The notes: generated by a model not told the origin, from the letters alone. DNA of 64,000 nucleotides from Salaquimonas pukyongi (GCF_001953055.1 NZ_CP019044.1:1-64000); one strand, 5' to 3'; shown: positions 52,097-60,886, counted from the first letter of the stretch. Translations and numbers: made by a program.

Positions 52097-52752
52097 ACCG
52101 TCGTGCTCTCTTGATCGGGGCCTCTGCCCTCGGCCTTGCCGCTTTCGGGGGAGGAGCTTTTCTGATGAAACGTCGCCGCAGGGCCGAAGCAGAAGCGGCC
52201 GCAGGGGAGACGCCGGCCGCGGACCCGACATTGCTTGTCCGCCCCTACTCTCCGACTTTCGGCCCTGCGGACGCTCCGGTGACGCTTATTGAGTTCTTCG
52301 ACCCTTCCTGCGAGGCCTGCCGCGCTTACCATCCAGTGGTTCAGGAAATCCGCCGTCAGTTCCCGACGCAGGTTCGGGTGGTGTTGCGCTATACGGTGTT
52401 TCACGAAGGCTCGGACGAGGCTGTGCGCATCCTCGAGGCCGCGCGCATGCAGGACAGGTTCGAGCCGGTTCTTGATGCCCTGCTCGAACAGCAGCCAGGC
52501 TGGGCGGTACACGGTTCGCCTCAAATGGACGTTGCCTGGGAGATAGCTGCCGCTGCCGGCCTCGATGTCGAAAGGGCCGAAAGCGACAGGCTGTTTCCGG
52601 GCATAACCGGCACGCTCAATCAGGACTCTGCCGACGTCGAGGCTCTGGGGATTCGCCAGACACCGACATTCTATGTGAACGAGAAACGGCTGGAGAACTT
52701 CAGCCCCGACAGCCTGATCGCTGAAGTCCGCTTCGCCGTGGAGAATTCCTGA
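52093..52752 (+). CDS. dsbA: DsbA-family thiol:disulfide interchange protein
   Basis: A 219-aa exported thioredoxin-fold protein: Tat-like NRRALLIGASALGLAAFGGG signal or anchor, then VTLIEFFDPSCEACRAYHPV with the active-site CEAC (about residues 77-80) and the cis-Pro in RQTPTFYVN. It is the partner of the DsbB encoded just upstream. Copper and related metals oxidise thiols at random, so an oxidase or isomerase here may protect periplasmic proteins. Confidence 0.92.
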   Translation: MNRRALLIGASALGLAAFGGGAFLMKRRRRAEAEAAAGETPAADPTLLVRPYSPTFGPADAPVTLIEFFDPSCEACRAYHPVVQEIRRQFPTQVRVVLRYTVFHEGSDEAVRILEAARMQDRFEPVLDALLEQQPGWAVHGSPQMDVAWEIAAAAGLDVERAESDRLFPGITGTLNQDSADVEALGIRQTPTFYVNEKRLENFSPDSLIAEVRFAVENS

Positions 52753-52760
52753 CACGGGCG

Positions 52761-53219
52761 TCAGTTGCGGTCGGCAAAGTCCGAAAACAGCGCAAGCGTG
52801 CGCTGGCTGACGTGATGCTCGATCCCCTCGGCATCGCGTTCAGCGGTTTCCGGGTCAAGCCCCAGGCGCAAGAGGAAGCGAAGGACGATCTCGTGCCGCT
52901 CGCGGCATTCCTTGGCGAGAGCGCGCCCCTCCTCGGTCAGAAACACCGAGCGATACTTGGCGCGCGTGATCAGACCGTCACGGGCCAGGCGGCCGAGCGT
53001 TTTAGCAACCGTCGGCGCCGTCACCCCCATTCGTGCCGCGATGTCGACGGGCCGCGCTTCGCCTTGCTCATGAATAAGCTCTGCGATCAGCTCGACATAG
53101 TCTTCGGCTACTTCGCTGCGCCGCGCCTCTCGAACGCCAATGAAGGCTTCCACCCGGGCTTCGGCAGGGCGAGCTTCGGATTCCTGGTGTTCTGATGCTA
53201 GGTTTTCGTCGGTCGACAT
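52761..53219 (-). CDS. mntR: MntR/DtxR-family metal-dependent repressor
   Basis: A 152-aa metalloregulator: winged HTH ([32 protein letters not shown]), then [45 protein letters not shown] with the metal-binding Cys/Glu/His positions of MntR. The N-terminal 35 residues are an extra charged tail. It is divergent from the multicopper oxidase-ZIP operon, with a TTAGC/GCTAA dyad in between, so it likely controls that operon in response to Mn, Fe or another metal. Confidence 0.87.
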   Translation of the reverse strand: MSTDENLASEHQESEARPAEARVEAFIGVREARRSEVAEDYVELIAELIHEQGEARPVDIAARMGVTAPTVAKTLGRLARDGLITRAKYRSVFLTEEGRALAKECRERHEIVLRFLLRLGLDPETAERDAEGIEHHVSQRTLALFSDFADRN

Positions 53220-53242
53220 ACTTTACTTTCGCACGAACCCGA

Positions 53243-53284
53243 TTGACTCGTAAAGTCTTTGCAATGATTATTAGCCGAAGCTAA
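53243..53284 (+). promoter_or_regulatory. Promoter and palindromic operator, mntR-oxidase gap
   Basis: -35 TTGACT (53243-53248), 16-bp spacer, -10 TGATTA (53265-53270), followed at once by TTAGC-CGAA-GCTAA (53271-53284), a perfect dyad covering the expected transcription start. A repressor bound here would block the oxidase operon; the divergent MntR-like protein is the obvious candidate. Confidence 0.65.
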
Positions 53285-53334
53285 CTTTTTACGCCATGTC
53301 GTGTGTATCTGCGCGGCCGAACGAGACAACGTCC

Positions 53335-54522
53335 ATGACCTCCGAAAACGAAAAACGAGATCACGACAGAGCCCACGCTCCAGACAACAGTGACTGGGCG
53401 TCGGTCTCGGCATCCCGTCGTGCACTGCTCGTCGGCGGACTGGCCGCGGCGGGGGGAGCTGCTGTCGCGGCGGGCCGAGCGCGGTCGCAATCCCCGCCGG
53501 ACCCGATGGCGGGGCACGACATGTCCACGCCCACCGATCCCTACACTGCCCCGAGCGGCGACATGGCGCATGGCAGCATGACGACCGTAGGCCAAGTCGA
53601 CCACGCCCGGAACGGCTTCGAACCGACCGCGATGCTGACCGACTGGGACACCGGACGCACCAAAATCCTTCCCGACGGCCGGACCTTGCGGACCTTCGAG
53701 GTCGACGCCTCTGACCGTGAGATCGAGATCGCGCCGAGAGTGTTCTTTCCGGCCTGGACGTTCAACGGTCGCGTGCCCGGGCCGGCATTAAGAGCGCGCG
53801 AGGGCGAGCGGCTGCGGATCGTGTTCCGAAACCTCGGATCGCACCCGCATTCCATGCACTTTCACGGCATCCACTCGGCCCGCATGGATGGTGTCCCCGG
53901 CGCCGGGCTGATCGGGCCCGGCGAGGAATTCATCTACGAGTTCGACGCCAGGCCCTTTGGCTGTCACCTCTACCACTGCCACGCCCTGCCGCTGAAACGG
54001 CACATGCACAAGGGCATGTACGGCCTCTTCGTGATCGACCCAGACCCGGCTCGTCAGACCGTTCCCGCGCTTGCCTCCGTCGCGGCGTCCCGCGTCCTTG
54101 GCAGCCCGGAAAACGCGCGCTGGCAGGAGCTGGCGATGGTGATGAACGCCTTCGACACCAATTTCGACGGCGAGAACGAGATCTACGCCGTGAACACGGT
54201 CGGTCAGATCTACATGAACGAGCCGATCCGGATCGACAAGTCGCGCCCGGTGCGCGTCTACCTGATGAACGCGACCGAGTTCGACCCGATCAACTCGTTC
54301 CACCTGCACGCGAATTTCTTCGACTACTACGACACAGGCACAACGCTGACGCCGACCCTGCGCACGGTCGATGTGATCATGCAATGCCAGGCGCAGCGCG
54401 GGATCCTCGAGTTCAGTTTCGCCGACCATGAGGACGGCCTCTACATGTTCCACGCCCATCAGGCCGAATTCACAGAACTCGGCTGGGTCGGCATGTTCGA
54501 CGTGAGGGAACCCGGCGCATGA
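53335..54522 (+). CDS. Multicopper oxidase (two-domain, nitrite-reductase-like)
   Basis: A 395-aa periplasmic copper enzyme: Tat-type signal (SRRALLVGGLAAAGG), a Met/His-rich linker (DPMAGHDMSTPTD and DMAHGSMTTVG), then cupredoxin motifs SHPHSMHFHGIHS, the type 1 cluster HLYHCHALPLKRHMHKGM, FHLHANFFDYY and MFHAHQAEFTELGW. The sequence is closest in pattern to two-domain oxidases. It could oxidise Cu(I) or Mn(II). The ATG at 53335 is preferred over 53296. It overlaps the ZIP gene by four bases. Confidence 0.9.
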   Translation: MTSENEKRDHDRAHAPDNSDWASVSASRRALLVGGLAAAGGAAVAAGRARSQSPPDPMAGHDMSTPTDPYTAPSGDMAHGSMTTVGQVDHARNGFEPTAMLTDWDTGRTKILPDGRTLRTFEVDASDREIEIAPRVFFPAWTFNGRVPGPALRAREGERLRIVFRNLGSHPHSMHFHGIHSARMDGVPGAGLIGPGEEFIYEFDARPFGCHLYHCHALPLKRHMHKGMYGLFVIDPDPARQTVPALASVAASRVLGSPENARWQELAMVMNAFDTNFDGENEIYAVNTVGQIYMNEPIRIDKSRPVRVYLMNATEFDPINSFHLHANFFDYYDTGTTLTPTLRTVDVIMQCQAQRGILEFSFADHEDGLYMFHAHQAEFTELGWVGMFDVREPGA

Positions 54523-55700
54523 GCGAGCAGAGCCATCCCACCCGCTCGCCCCTCACCCGGCTGCTGCTGGTCGCGGTGCCGCTTGCCGCGATGCTGGGCG
54601 CCTTCGTCTGGATCGCCTCGCTCGATCCGTTGCGCGGCTTCAACAACGGTGCGCCACCGGTCGAGGCGCTGACGGTCGAGCGCACCATTCTCGATGGTTC
54701 GGGGATCGCGCTCCTGGTGCGCGCGGGCGGCTCGGAGGACATGGTGATCGCCCAGGTCGCGGTGGATGACGCCTATTGGGACTTCCGACAGGATCCTCCG
54801 GGGCCGATCGCGCGGGGCGGCGTGGTCTGGCTGCGCATTCCCTATCCTTGGGTCCACGGCGAGGCCCATCACGTCAACCTGTTGACCAACACCGGCGCGA
54901 CCTTTGGACACGAGATCGCCGTCGCCGTCTCGACGCCCCGGGCCACCGGCAGTCAAATTCGGCTGCAGGCGGTCGTCGGGGCCGTCGTCGGGCTTCTGCC
55001 GGTGGCGCTCGGCCTGATGTTCTATCCCGCCATGAGAGGCGTCGGGCGGCGCGGGATGAATTTCCTTCTCGCGCTCACGGTGGGCCTTCTGGCCTTCCTT
55101 CTTATCGACATGACATCGGAGGCACTGGAGTTGGCGGCCGAGGCAGCGGCCCTGTTCCAGGGGTCTGCCCTGGTCTGGCTCGCGGCTCTTGCGAGTTTCC
55201 TAATGCTGATGGCGGTCGGGCGATGGCGCGGCAGTCCCGAAGGGATCGCGCTCGCCTTCTTCATCGCCCTCGGGATCGGGCTGCACAACTTCGGCGAGGG
55301 GCTGGCAATCGGCGGGGCCTTCGCGGCCGGATCGGCGGGATTGGGAACCTTCCTCGTCCTCGGCTTTGCGCTGCACAATGTCACCGAAGGCATCGGCATC
55401 GCGGCGCCGATGCTGCGGGCTCGCCCGGCCCTCTGGACCTTCGCAGCTCTGACCCTCCTCGCCGGGGGACCGGCCATCCTTGGCATGTGGGCGGGAAGTC
55501 TTGCCTATGCGCCGCAATGGTCGGCCCTGGCGCTTGCCGTCGGGGTGGGCGCGATCCTTCAGGTCATGGTCGAGGTCACCGCCTATCTTTTGCGCCAGAA
55601 CGCGGATCGGCAAGCGGCGCTGTTTTCTCCCGCAGTCCTTGGCGGTTTCCTCGGCGGGATTGCCTTCATGTATGCGACGGCAGCCTTGATCAAGATCTGA
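54519..55700 (+). CDS. ZIP-family metal transporter with N-terminal extension
   Basis: A 393-aa membrane protein. Residues 1-145 form an N-terminal helix plus an extracytoplasmic domain (PWVHGEAHHVNLLTNTG) not found in ordinary ZIPs of about 260 aa. The rest has eight helices with the metal-site motifs LHNFGEGLAIGGAFA and LHNVTEGIGIAAPM. ZIPs import Zn, Fe or Mn. Coupling to an oxidase and an MntR-like regulator suggests Mn or Fe supply during copper stress. It starts in an ATGA overlap. Confidence 0.88.
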   Translation: MSEQSHPTRSPLTRLLLVAVPLAAMLGAFVWIASLDPLRGFNNGAPPVEALTVERTILDGSGIALLVRAGGSEDMVIAQVAVDDAYWDFRQDPPGPIARGGVVWLRIPYPWVHGEAHHVNLLTNTGATFGHEIAVAVSTPRATGSQIRLQAVVGAVVGLLPVALGLMFYPAMRGVGRRGMNFLLALTVGLLAFLLIDMTSEALELAAEAAALFQGSALVWLAALASFLMLMAVGRWRGSPEGIALAFFIALGIGLHNFGEGLAIGGAFAAGSAGLGTFLVLGFALHNVTEGIGIAAPMLRARPALWTFAALTLLAGGPAILGMWAGSLAYAPQWSALALAVGVGAILQVMVEVTAYLLRQNADRQAALFSPAVLGGFLGGIAFMYATAALIKI

Positions 55701-55852
55701 CGTGTGGACAGACGTTTCCTGTCTCTCGTTGCAGGGTGGGCGGCGAGTCGCCCTCTGATCGCCGCTCAAACTTGCGTGATCTTCCTGGCGAGGGGTTGCA
55801 GCTATAGCCGCTAGAGGGTCTAGCCAGTGCAAAGAGAAGAGCGCCAAAGACG

Positions 55853-56446
55853 ATGCAATTGAGAACCCTGCAGAAAATACTCTGGTCCGCCGCCGCTTTT
55901 GCCACGCTGGCATTCGGGTTATGGCAATTCTCTCAGGATCGCGGTCCATCTGTCGGTGAACAAGCGCCGTTTCGTCCGACCTTTGCTCTGCCGGACGCAG
56001 AAGGGCAGCTTCGGACGCAAGCGGATTTTGAGGGCAAGTACCTGCTGGTCTTCTTCGGCTTTACCAATTGTCCCGACGTCTGTCCGACGACGCTGGCCGA
56101 GGTGGCGCAGGTCATGGACGACCTCGGCGACCAGGCTGCCAATGTGCAACCCTTGTTCATCTCGGTCGATCCCGTACGGGATCGGGCGCTCGGACTTGCG
56201 GAGTTCACCGGCGCCTTCCACCCATCCATTCTGGGACTGGCCGGTGACGACACACAAACGCGGGCGGCTGCGGACAGTTTCTACATCCACTACGAGCGTC
56301 AGGATGACACGACCGCCCCGGACGGGTATTCAATGTCCCACAGCCCGGCGCTATATCTGGTCGGACCCGACGGCGAATGGCTACGGCAGTTCAGCTACGG
56401 CACTCCCGCCGCAGAAATCCTTGCAGACCTGAGATCGAGATTGTGA
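55853..56446 (+). CDS. SCO1/SenC-family protein 1
   Basis: A 197-aa membrane-anchored thioredoxin-fold copper chaperone. It has an N-terminal anchor (LWSAAAFATLAFGLWQF), the copper motif FGFTNCPDVCPTTL (about residues 72-85) and the later His in SMSHSPALYLVGPDG. SCO proteins deliver copper to cytochrome oxidase or handle thiols. It lies 152 bp after the ZIP gene and is followed by PCuAC and a second SCO gene, a standard copper-delivery set. Confidence 0.93.
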   Translation: MQLRTLQKILWSAAAFATLAFGLWQFSQDRGPSVGEQAPFRPTFALPDAEGQLRTQADFEGKYLLVFFGFTNCPDVCPTTLAEVAQVMDDLGDQAANVQPLFISVDPVRDRALGLAEFTGAFHPSILGLAGDDTQTRAAADSFYIHYERQDDTTAPDGYSMSHSPALYLVGPDGEWLRQFSYGTPAAEILADLRSRL

Positions 56447-56451
56447 TCGCG

Positions 56452-56925
56452 ATGAAGACCCAGATCATTTCCACCCTCATTCTGATGGCCGCGTCCCCGG
56501 CAATAGCCTGCGAAAGCACGACATTTGGTGATCTCAGCATAGCCAACCCATGGTCCCGCGCGACCATCGGCGCGGGCCGTCCGGCGGTCTTCTATGTCGC
56601 AATTACCAACGACGGTGCATCCGATGACGCCCTTGTCGCCATTTCGACCCCGGCTGCCGGCAGGCCGATGCTGCATGAAACCACCGTGACGGACGGAGTC
56701 GCCTCGATGCCGCATGCGATGTCGATCCCGCTGCCGGCAGGTCAGACCGTGCAGCTTGCCCCAGGCGGCTATCATGGGATGCTGATGGGTCTGACTGCGG
56801 CGCTGAAGGAGGGTGAGACTTTCCCGGTCACCCTGACATTCGAGGTGGCAGGCGACGTTACGGTGAATGCTGAAGTGCTGTCCTTGCTCGTGGAGGGACC
56901 AGATTGCGAAACCGACGGGCAGTAA
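56452..56925 (+). CDS. PCuAC copper chaperone
   Basis: A 157-aa periplasmic copper carrier with a signal peptide (MAASPAIACES). The full family motif H-x10-M-x21-H-x-M is present: His in MLHETTV, Met in ASMPH, and the final GGYHGMLMG. It passes Cu(I) to SCO proteins and cytochrome oxidase. The ATG at 56452 is preferred over a GTG at 56443. The 3' end overlaps the next gene by 22 bp. Confidence 0.94.
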   Translation: MKTQIISTLILMAASPAIACESTTFGDLSIANPWSRATIGAGRPAVFYVAITNDGASDDALVAISTPAAGRPMLHETTVTDGVASMPHAMSIPLPAGQTVQLAPGGYHGMLMGLTAALKEGETFPVTLTFEVAGDVTVNAEVLSLLVEGPDCETDGQ

Positions 56926-57506
56926 TTCTTGGCATTGGCGGAGGGCTCGGCGCGCTAGCCTTCACCCTCGGTCTCGGCTGGTGGCGAAGCAGTGGCGCCG
57001 TGTCGTCGTCGGCTGACCTTCTGCCCGTGCCGATTTCCGAAATGGACTTCGATCTGATCAGCCATGGCGGCGAGCGGGTGCGGCCAGCCGACTGGATTGG
57101 CAGGCCAACGATGGTCTTCTTCGGCTTCACGTGGTGCCCCGACGTCTGTCCGACCACTCTGAGCGACATTTCAGGATGGCTGGACGATCTCGGCCCCGAT
57201 GCCGACCGGCTGAACGTATCGCTCATAACCGTCGATCCCGAGCGTGACTCGCCCGAAGTTCTGGCCGACTACCTCTCGCATTTCGACCCACGCATCGTTG
57301 GTCTGACCGGAACTTTGTCCGAGATCGGACGGGCAGCATCGGGGTTTCGTGCCCGGTTCGAGAAGGTTCCGCGTGAGGACGACTACACCATGGATCACAC
57401 GGCTGGCGTGTTCCTGTTTCGCGCCGATGGCCGCTTTGCGAGCATCATCGACTACCACGAGGACCGCCGCTTCGCGGTGCCGAAGATCCGCAGGGCCATG
57501 CAGTGA
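56904..57506 (+). CDS. SCO1/SenC-family protein 2
   Basis: A 200-aa second SCO protein: N-terminal anchor (AVILGIGGGLGALAFTLGLGW), copper motif FGFTWCPDVCPTTL (about residues 74-87), and His in YTMDHTAGVFLFRADG. It is only moderately similar to the first copy, so is not a recent duplicate. The TTG start at 56904 has GGAGGG upstream and lies inside the PCuAC gene; no ATG is near. Confidence 0.92.
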   Translation: MRNRRAVILGIGGGLGALAFTLGLGWWRSSGAVSSSADLLPVPISEMDFDLISHGGERVRPADWIGRPTMVFFGFTWCPDVCPTTLSDISGWLDDLGPDADRLNVSLITVDPERDSPEVLADYLSHFDPRIVGLTGTLSEIGRAASGFRARFEKVPREDDYTMDHTAGVFLFRADGRFASIIDYHEDRRFAVPKIRRAMQ

Positions 57507-57564
57507 CCTGCCGAAAGGGAACCGGTGGCCCCGGCGTAAACCATACAAGCAACGGAGTAGGACA

Positions 57565-58044
57565 ATGACCCGAGAGATCCGATTTTCCCGTCGAGCATTG
57601 ATAGTGTCAGGCTTGGTCACCGCCGCGCTGGGGACCACTTCAGCCTGGGCCCAGACAAGCGCCATTCATGTCGTCAAGGGAACCGGGTGCGAATGCTGCA
57701 ATGCCTGGATCGCTTACCTGCGCGACGAAGGGTTTAGCGTGACCGAGGAGGAACGCTATGGCACCCTCCTGATGACCTACAAATCCGAGGTCGGGGTGCC
57801 GCAGAGCATGATTTCCTGCCATACCGGCATGATCGACAGCTATGTCCTCGAAGGTCACGTGCCCGCCGCCGATATCCGACGCCTCTTGACCGAACGGCCG
57901 GATGCCATCGGACTGGCTGTGCCAGGCATGCCTTACGGCTCTCCCGGCATGGGGCCGGAAGAGGAACGCGAGGCCTATGAGGTCATGCTGATTGCTCGTG
58001 ACGGTTCCGGAACGGTCTTCAGCCGCTATGAGGAATTGGGGTGA
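57565..58044 (+). CDS. DUF411 periplasmic metal-binding protein (CopG-like), copy 3
   Basis: A 159-aa exported protein: signal peptide to about residue 29 (TSAWAQTS), motif GTGCECCNAWIAYL, Cys in MISCHTGMI and a Met-rich GMPYGSPGMGPEEE. It is closer to the copy at 17596 than to that at 43119. GGAGTAGGA precedes the ATG at 57565. It is the last gene of the GC-rich metal island. Confidence 0.9.
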   Translation: MTREIRFSRRALIVSGLVTAALGTTSAWAQTSAIHVVKGTGCECCNAWIAYLRDEGFSVTEEERYGTLLMTYKSEVGVPQSMISCHTGMIDSYVLEGHVPAADIRRLLTERPDAIGLAVPGMPYGSPGMGPEEEREAYEVMLIARDGSGTVFSRYEELG

Positions 58045-58554
58045 ACACATCCCGCATGAATCGACAATTCGCCTCCACATTCACCCACGAGCAATCATAG
58101 GCGGTTACCGCTGCCGTCGCACCATTAATGTAAAGCTTCATGCTTACGAATTGTGTTAAAGCCAGAATGTCGGTGTTGGGTAAACCTTGGCAATCGACGC
58201 GCTAATTCCTCCGCGAGACAGAAGCAGACGATATGTTTGCTTAACAACTCAATCGCAACATGAAAAACGCGCGACATTGCGCAAATTGGTGCCGCTCGTA
58301 TTAGGGCAAAAAATTTTTAGGCAACCGGAAACAATTCCGGCAGCCCCCGGTAGACGCCAATTGAGCGCGGAGTGCGTGAGGACGCAGTATCGATACAACC
58401 AAAGGAATCTCTAACTTGATCGAAACCAGAGAAATTGACGCCCATTTGCCGGTCTTAAGATTTAAGAAAAAGCCCCATCCGCACCCGGCGTTACAAAGAG
58501 TCGAACCGATCACCAATAAGAAAATGAAGTCAATTCGCTGACATTCTTGGTTTT
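58045..58554. other. Intergenic region between metal island and integrase
   Basis: About 510 bp with lower GC than the metal island. No gene, tRNA or clear terminator recognised. It should contain the 3' ends of both convergent transcripts. Confidence 0.5.
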
Positions 58555-59799
58555 TTAGGGTGAATATGCCTTCATTCGGCAATCGATTTCCTTGCTCACA
58601 CGATCCGCGCTGGCTCTTAGCACCTCGTCCACAAAATGCGTATATCGACTGGTGACCGTGCCAAGGCTGTGTCCTAGCATCGCAGCAATTGTAGCGTCGG
58701 AATAGTTGAGCTCAGCCGCGACTGAGGCATAGCTGTGGCGGAGCGTGTGCATTACGGCACCTTCGATTTCGGCGCGTTGGCAAATCTGGATCCAAATTTT
58801 GCGCAGACCATCATACGCGCCGTTACCCCTGACCGCCGGAAACAGGAATTCAGATGAACGGTCACTTGGAAGCGAACTGATCAGCGCAAAGGCAGCCGAG
58901 CCGATTGGCCGAATTTGCGCGCCAGTCTTCGAGTCTTCCAACCTGAAGCAGCCGCAATGCTCATCGATCTCCCGGCGCTTGAGCAACCGCACTTCGCCGA
59001 CGCGACATCCCGTAAGCGTCAATAACCGGATTGCGTTGATGGCAACAGAACTGATCCCTTCTGCCTCCAATTCAACCATCGCCCGTCCCAATGCTTCATA
59101 TTCCTGAGGCCGGAAGAACCGCGTCCGCTTCTGATCGACGCCGCACCTGATGCCATGGCAAGGATTGGCTTCGCACAATCCCATGTCGCGAGCATAGGTC
59201 ATCATGCCACTGAGAAGCGCAACGGTCCGGCGCGCTGTTCCGCCGCCACCAGAGACAATGGAGCGCCCACGCTTTTTGCCGGACCTGATGTTGCGCTTGG
59301 TCTTTCCTTCCCGGATGTCGATGACGAACCGCTCCACTGTTCGGCGGTCCAGTGATGCTACTGGAAGTTTGCCGATTAGCGGGCGGATATGGGTCTCGAT
59401 ACGGCCGACATCCGTGGCGATCGTGGTTGCCTTCTTGGGCCGGTTGAAACGGGTAAGATATCGACCGGCACAGATGTCATCCATGTACTGATCGCACAAC
59501 TCGGCGATGGTCATGTCGGCTCTTTTTTGCCGTTTCTGTTCGGATGGGTTTTGCCCCATCCGAACTTCACCGAGTTTCTTCATCGCCTCTGTGCGCGCCT
59601 GGTCGGGAGTAAGGTGACCATAGCGGCCAATCGTGTATCGGCGCGTCCGATTGTTTTCGTCGCGATACTGGATCAGGAATGACTTCTGGCCGGTCGCAAA
59701 GACGCGAACACCAAAGCCTTTCAGCTCGTCACACCACAGGAAATAATCCTTCGCACCTGGCGGGCTCTGGTCGATCAGACGCTTGGAAATTTTCGGCAT
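58555..59799 (-). CDS. Tyrosine-type site-specific integrase
   Basis: A 414-aa recombinase of the P4-like group with an N-terminal arm-binding domain (GFGVRVFATGQKSFLIQYRD). The catalytic residues are Arg in LLTLTGCRVGEVRLLK, His-x-x-Arg in MHTLRHSYASVAAEL, His in AAMLGHSLGTVTSRYTH and the Tyr of that last segment. The ATG at 59799 gives the usual MPKISKRLID-type start; a TTG at 59823 lies inside the arm-type repeat. Transcribed away from the right core site, it should catalyse integration into and excision from tRNA-Arg. Confidence 0.94.
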   Translation of the reverse strand: MPKISKRLIDQSPPGAKDYFLWCDELKGFGVRVFATGQKSFLIQYRDENNRTRRYTIGRYGHLTPDQARTEAMKKLGEVRMGQNPSEQKRQKRADMTIAELCDQYMDDICAGRYLTRFNRPKKATTIATDVGRIETHIRPLIGKLPVASLDRRTVERFVIDIREGKTKRNIRSGKKRGRSIVSGGGGTARRTVALLSGMMTYARDMGLCEANPCHGIRCGVDQKRTRFFRPQEYEALGRAMVELEAEGISSVAINAIRLLTLTGCRVGEVRLLKRREIDEHCGCFRLEDSKTGAQIRPIGSAAFALISSLPSDRSSEFLFPAVRGNGAYDGLRKIWIQICQRAEIEGAVMHTLRHSYASVAAELNYSDATIAAMLGHSLGTVTSRYTHFVDEVLRASADRVSKEIDCRMKAYSP

Positions 59800-59810
59800 G
59801 GCAGCGGTCC

Positions 59811-59833
59811 CGCACGGAAGCAATACGGAAGCA
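59811..59833 (+). repeat. Putative arm-type integrase site, right copy
   Basis: Identical in 23 bp to 924-946, with two CGGAAGCA octamers 11 bp apart. It lies 12 bp upstream of the integrase start, so integrase binding could also repress its own gene. It is 131 bp from the right core repeat. Confidence 0.55.
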
Positions 59834-59963
59834 AAATCAGCGAAAAGTCGGAAATCTCAGTCCAAAGCCGTCAATCGTGATATTGCTCTAACATCATGAT
59901 TATAATGGTATTTTCCAAATATGGCCATGTTTGGGAACAGTGCGAAAAACACCTAAATGCCCG

Positions 59964-60008
59964 CTCCGAAGGCAGAGGTCACAGGTTCGAATCCTGTCGG
60001 GTGCGCCA
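59964..60008 (+). repeat. attR core: 45-bp copy of the tRNA-Arg 3' half
   Basis: Identical to 816-860, without the 5' half of a tRNA, so it is not a gene. It marks the right end of the element. Confidence 0.93.
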
Positions 60009-60300
60009 GACTCGCCAGGTCCATACCGGAGACATGGGTAACACTTTTGGCCCGAAGGGGTTTTGAAGTGGTTCCAGCCTGCATGTCTCATTGTCGAAAT
60101 ATCCTAGATCATAGTCCATGAAACTGGCCAGCCAGATTTTGTCGTCGGTCTGTTTGATGCCGACGGTTTGACCGGCAAAGACCTGGCTGAGGTTGATCTT
60201 TTGGCGGTTGAAACAGATGCGCCGCATGGTGTGACGGTAACCGCCTTGTCATGGAACGGACAGGCACTACCGCTTGCCGGCTCGCGGGTGAACTTGCACA
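60009..60300 (-). pseudogene. C-terminal remnant of an IS481-like transposase
   Basis: The minus strand reads PFHDKAVTVT in one frame, then RRICFNRQKINLSQVFAG, DDKIWLASFMDYDLGYFD and NPFGPKVLPMSPV in the next, the familiar C-terminal end of IS481-family integrases (about 90 residues). A missing base in TGCGGC-GCATC separates the frames. The N-terminal catalytic domain is absent. It abuts attR on the chromosomal side. The region 60301-60427 shows no gene. Confidence 0.65.
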
Positions 60301-60427
60301 AAACTGGACTGATTATCGCTGCCGGACCCAGAGCAATTTCGTTTTGATGGAATCGGAACAACCGAAAGACGTTGCCCGATCCAGTTGCTTGGCGGGAACT
60401 TTCGTTTTCGCCCGAAAGCGACAGGGT

Positions 60428-60844
60428 CTAACCGTTCTCCGCATGGCGTTTGAAATTGTTCAAAATCGCCTGCCAGCCATCACGCTGCATTGCAATTGAA
60501 TTTTGATCCTCCGCTTCGAAGACAGTGGTAACCTCGGTACCGTTTTCTGTGGTTACGAACGTGGTGCGTGCCTTGCGGCCGTCGGTCATCACCAATGTGA
60601 GCGCCTTGTTGGGCTCCACCTCGTCATAAATAGCCTCGAAGTCGAATCCGAGACTGCCATCCTTGGCTTCCATGCGCGCTTTATAGGCACCGCCCACTTT
60701 AAGGTCAGCCTCGGCGCTCGGGCAGCACCACTCGTCAGAGGCGAAGTTCCACCGGGTGATGTCGGCAGGCGTGGTATAGGCTTCCCATACACGTTCCACC
60801 GGTGCGTCGATCGTGGTTTTGATGGTAATCTGCTGCTTGGTCAT
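60428..60844 (-). CDS. SRPBCC (AHSA1-like) family protein
   Basis: A 138-aa START/Bet v1-like protein: ITIKTTIDAPVERVWEAYTTPADITRW at the start, GGAYKARMEAKDG, and QRDGWQAILNNFKRHAE at the end. These proteins bind small hydrophobic ligands or act as regulators; the ligand is unknown. The ATG at 60844 has GGAAGG upstream. It is the last gene of a leftward chromosomal cluster of seven short genes. Confidence 0.88.
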   Translation of the reverse strand: MTKQQITIKTTIDAPVERVWEAYTTPADITRWNFASDEWCCPSAEADLKVGGAYKARMEAKDGSLGFDFEAIYDEVEPNKALTLVMTDGRKARTTFVTTENGTEVTTVFEAEDQNSIAMQRDGWQAILNNFKRHAENG

Positions 60845-60886
60845 GTCTGCCTTCCTTTCGATATGCATCAAGCATGCGCCACTCCC

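Larger units (their letters stand above)
861..60008. mobile_element. Integrative and conjugative element in tRNA-Arg
   Basis: About 59.1 kb lying between two copies of a 45-bp tRNA-Arg repeat. It carries a tyrosine recombinase at the right end, a DUF3363 relaxase, TraG coupling protein, trbBCDEJLFGI, ParB, ArdC antirestriction, toxin-antitoxin genes, a ubiquitin-like operon and several metal-resistance modules. These are the usual parts of an alphaproteobacterial Trb-type ICE. No repA, parA or trbK was recognised. The integrase-distal end keeps the intact tRNA gene; the integrase-proximal end keeps only the 3' half. Confidence 0.9.

Noticed and set aside
59900-60091. 63-aa minus-strand frame containing [14 protein letters not shown]
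   Set aside because: It is the antisense reading of the tRNA-Arg fragment, a well-known false protein. The frame at 619-879 is the same artefact over the intact tRNA.
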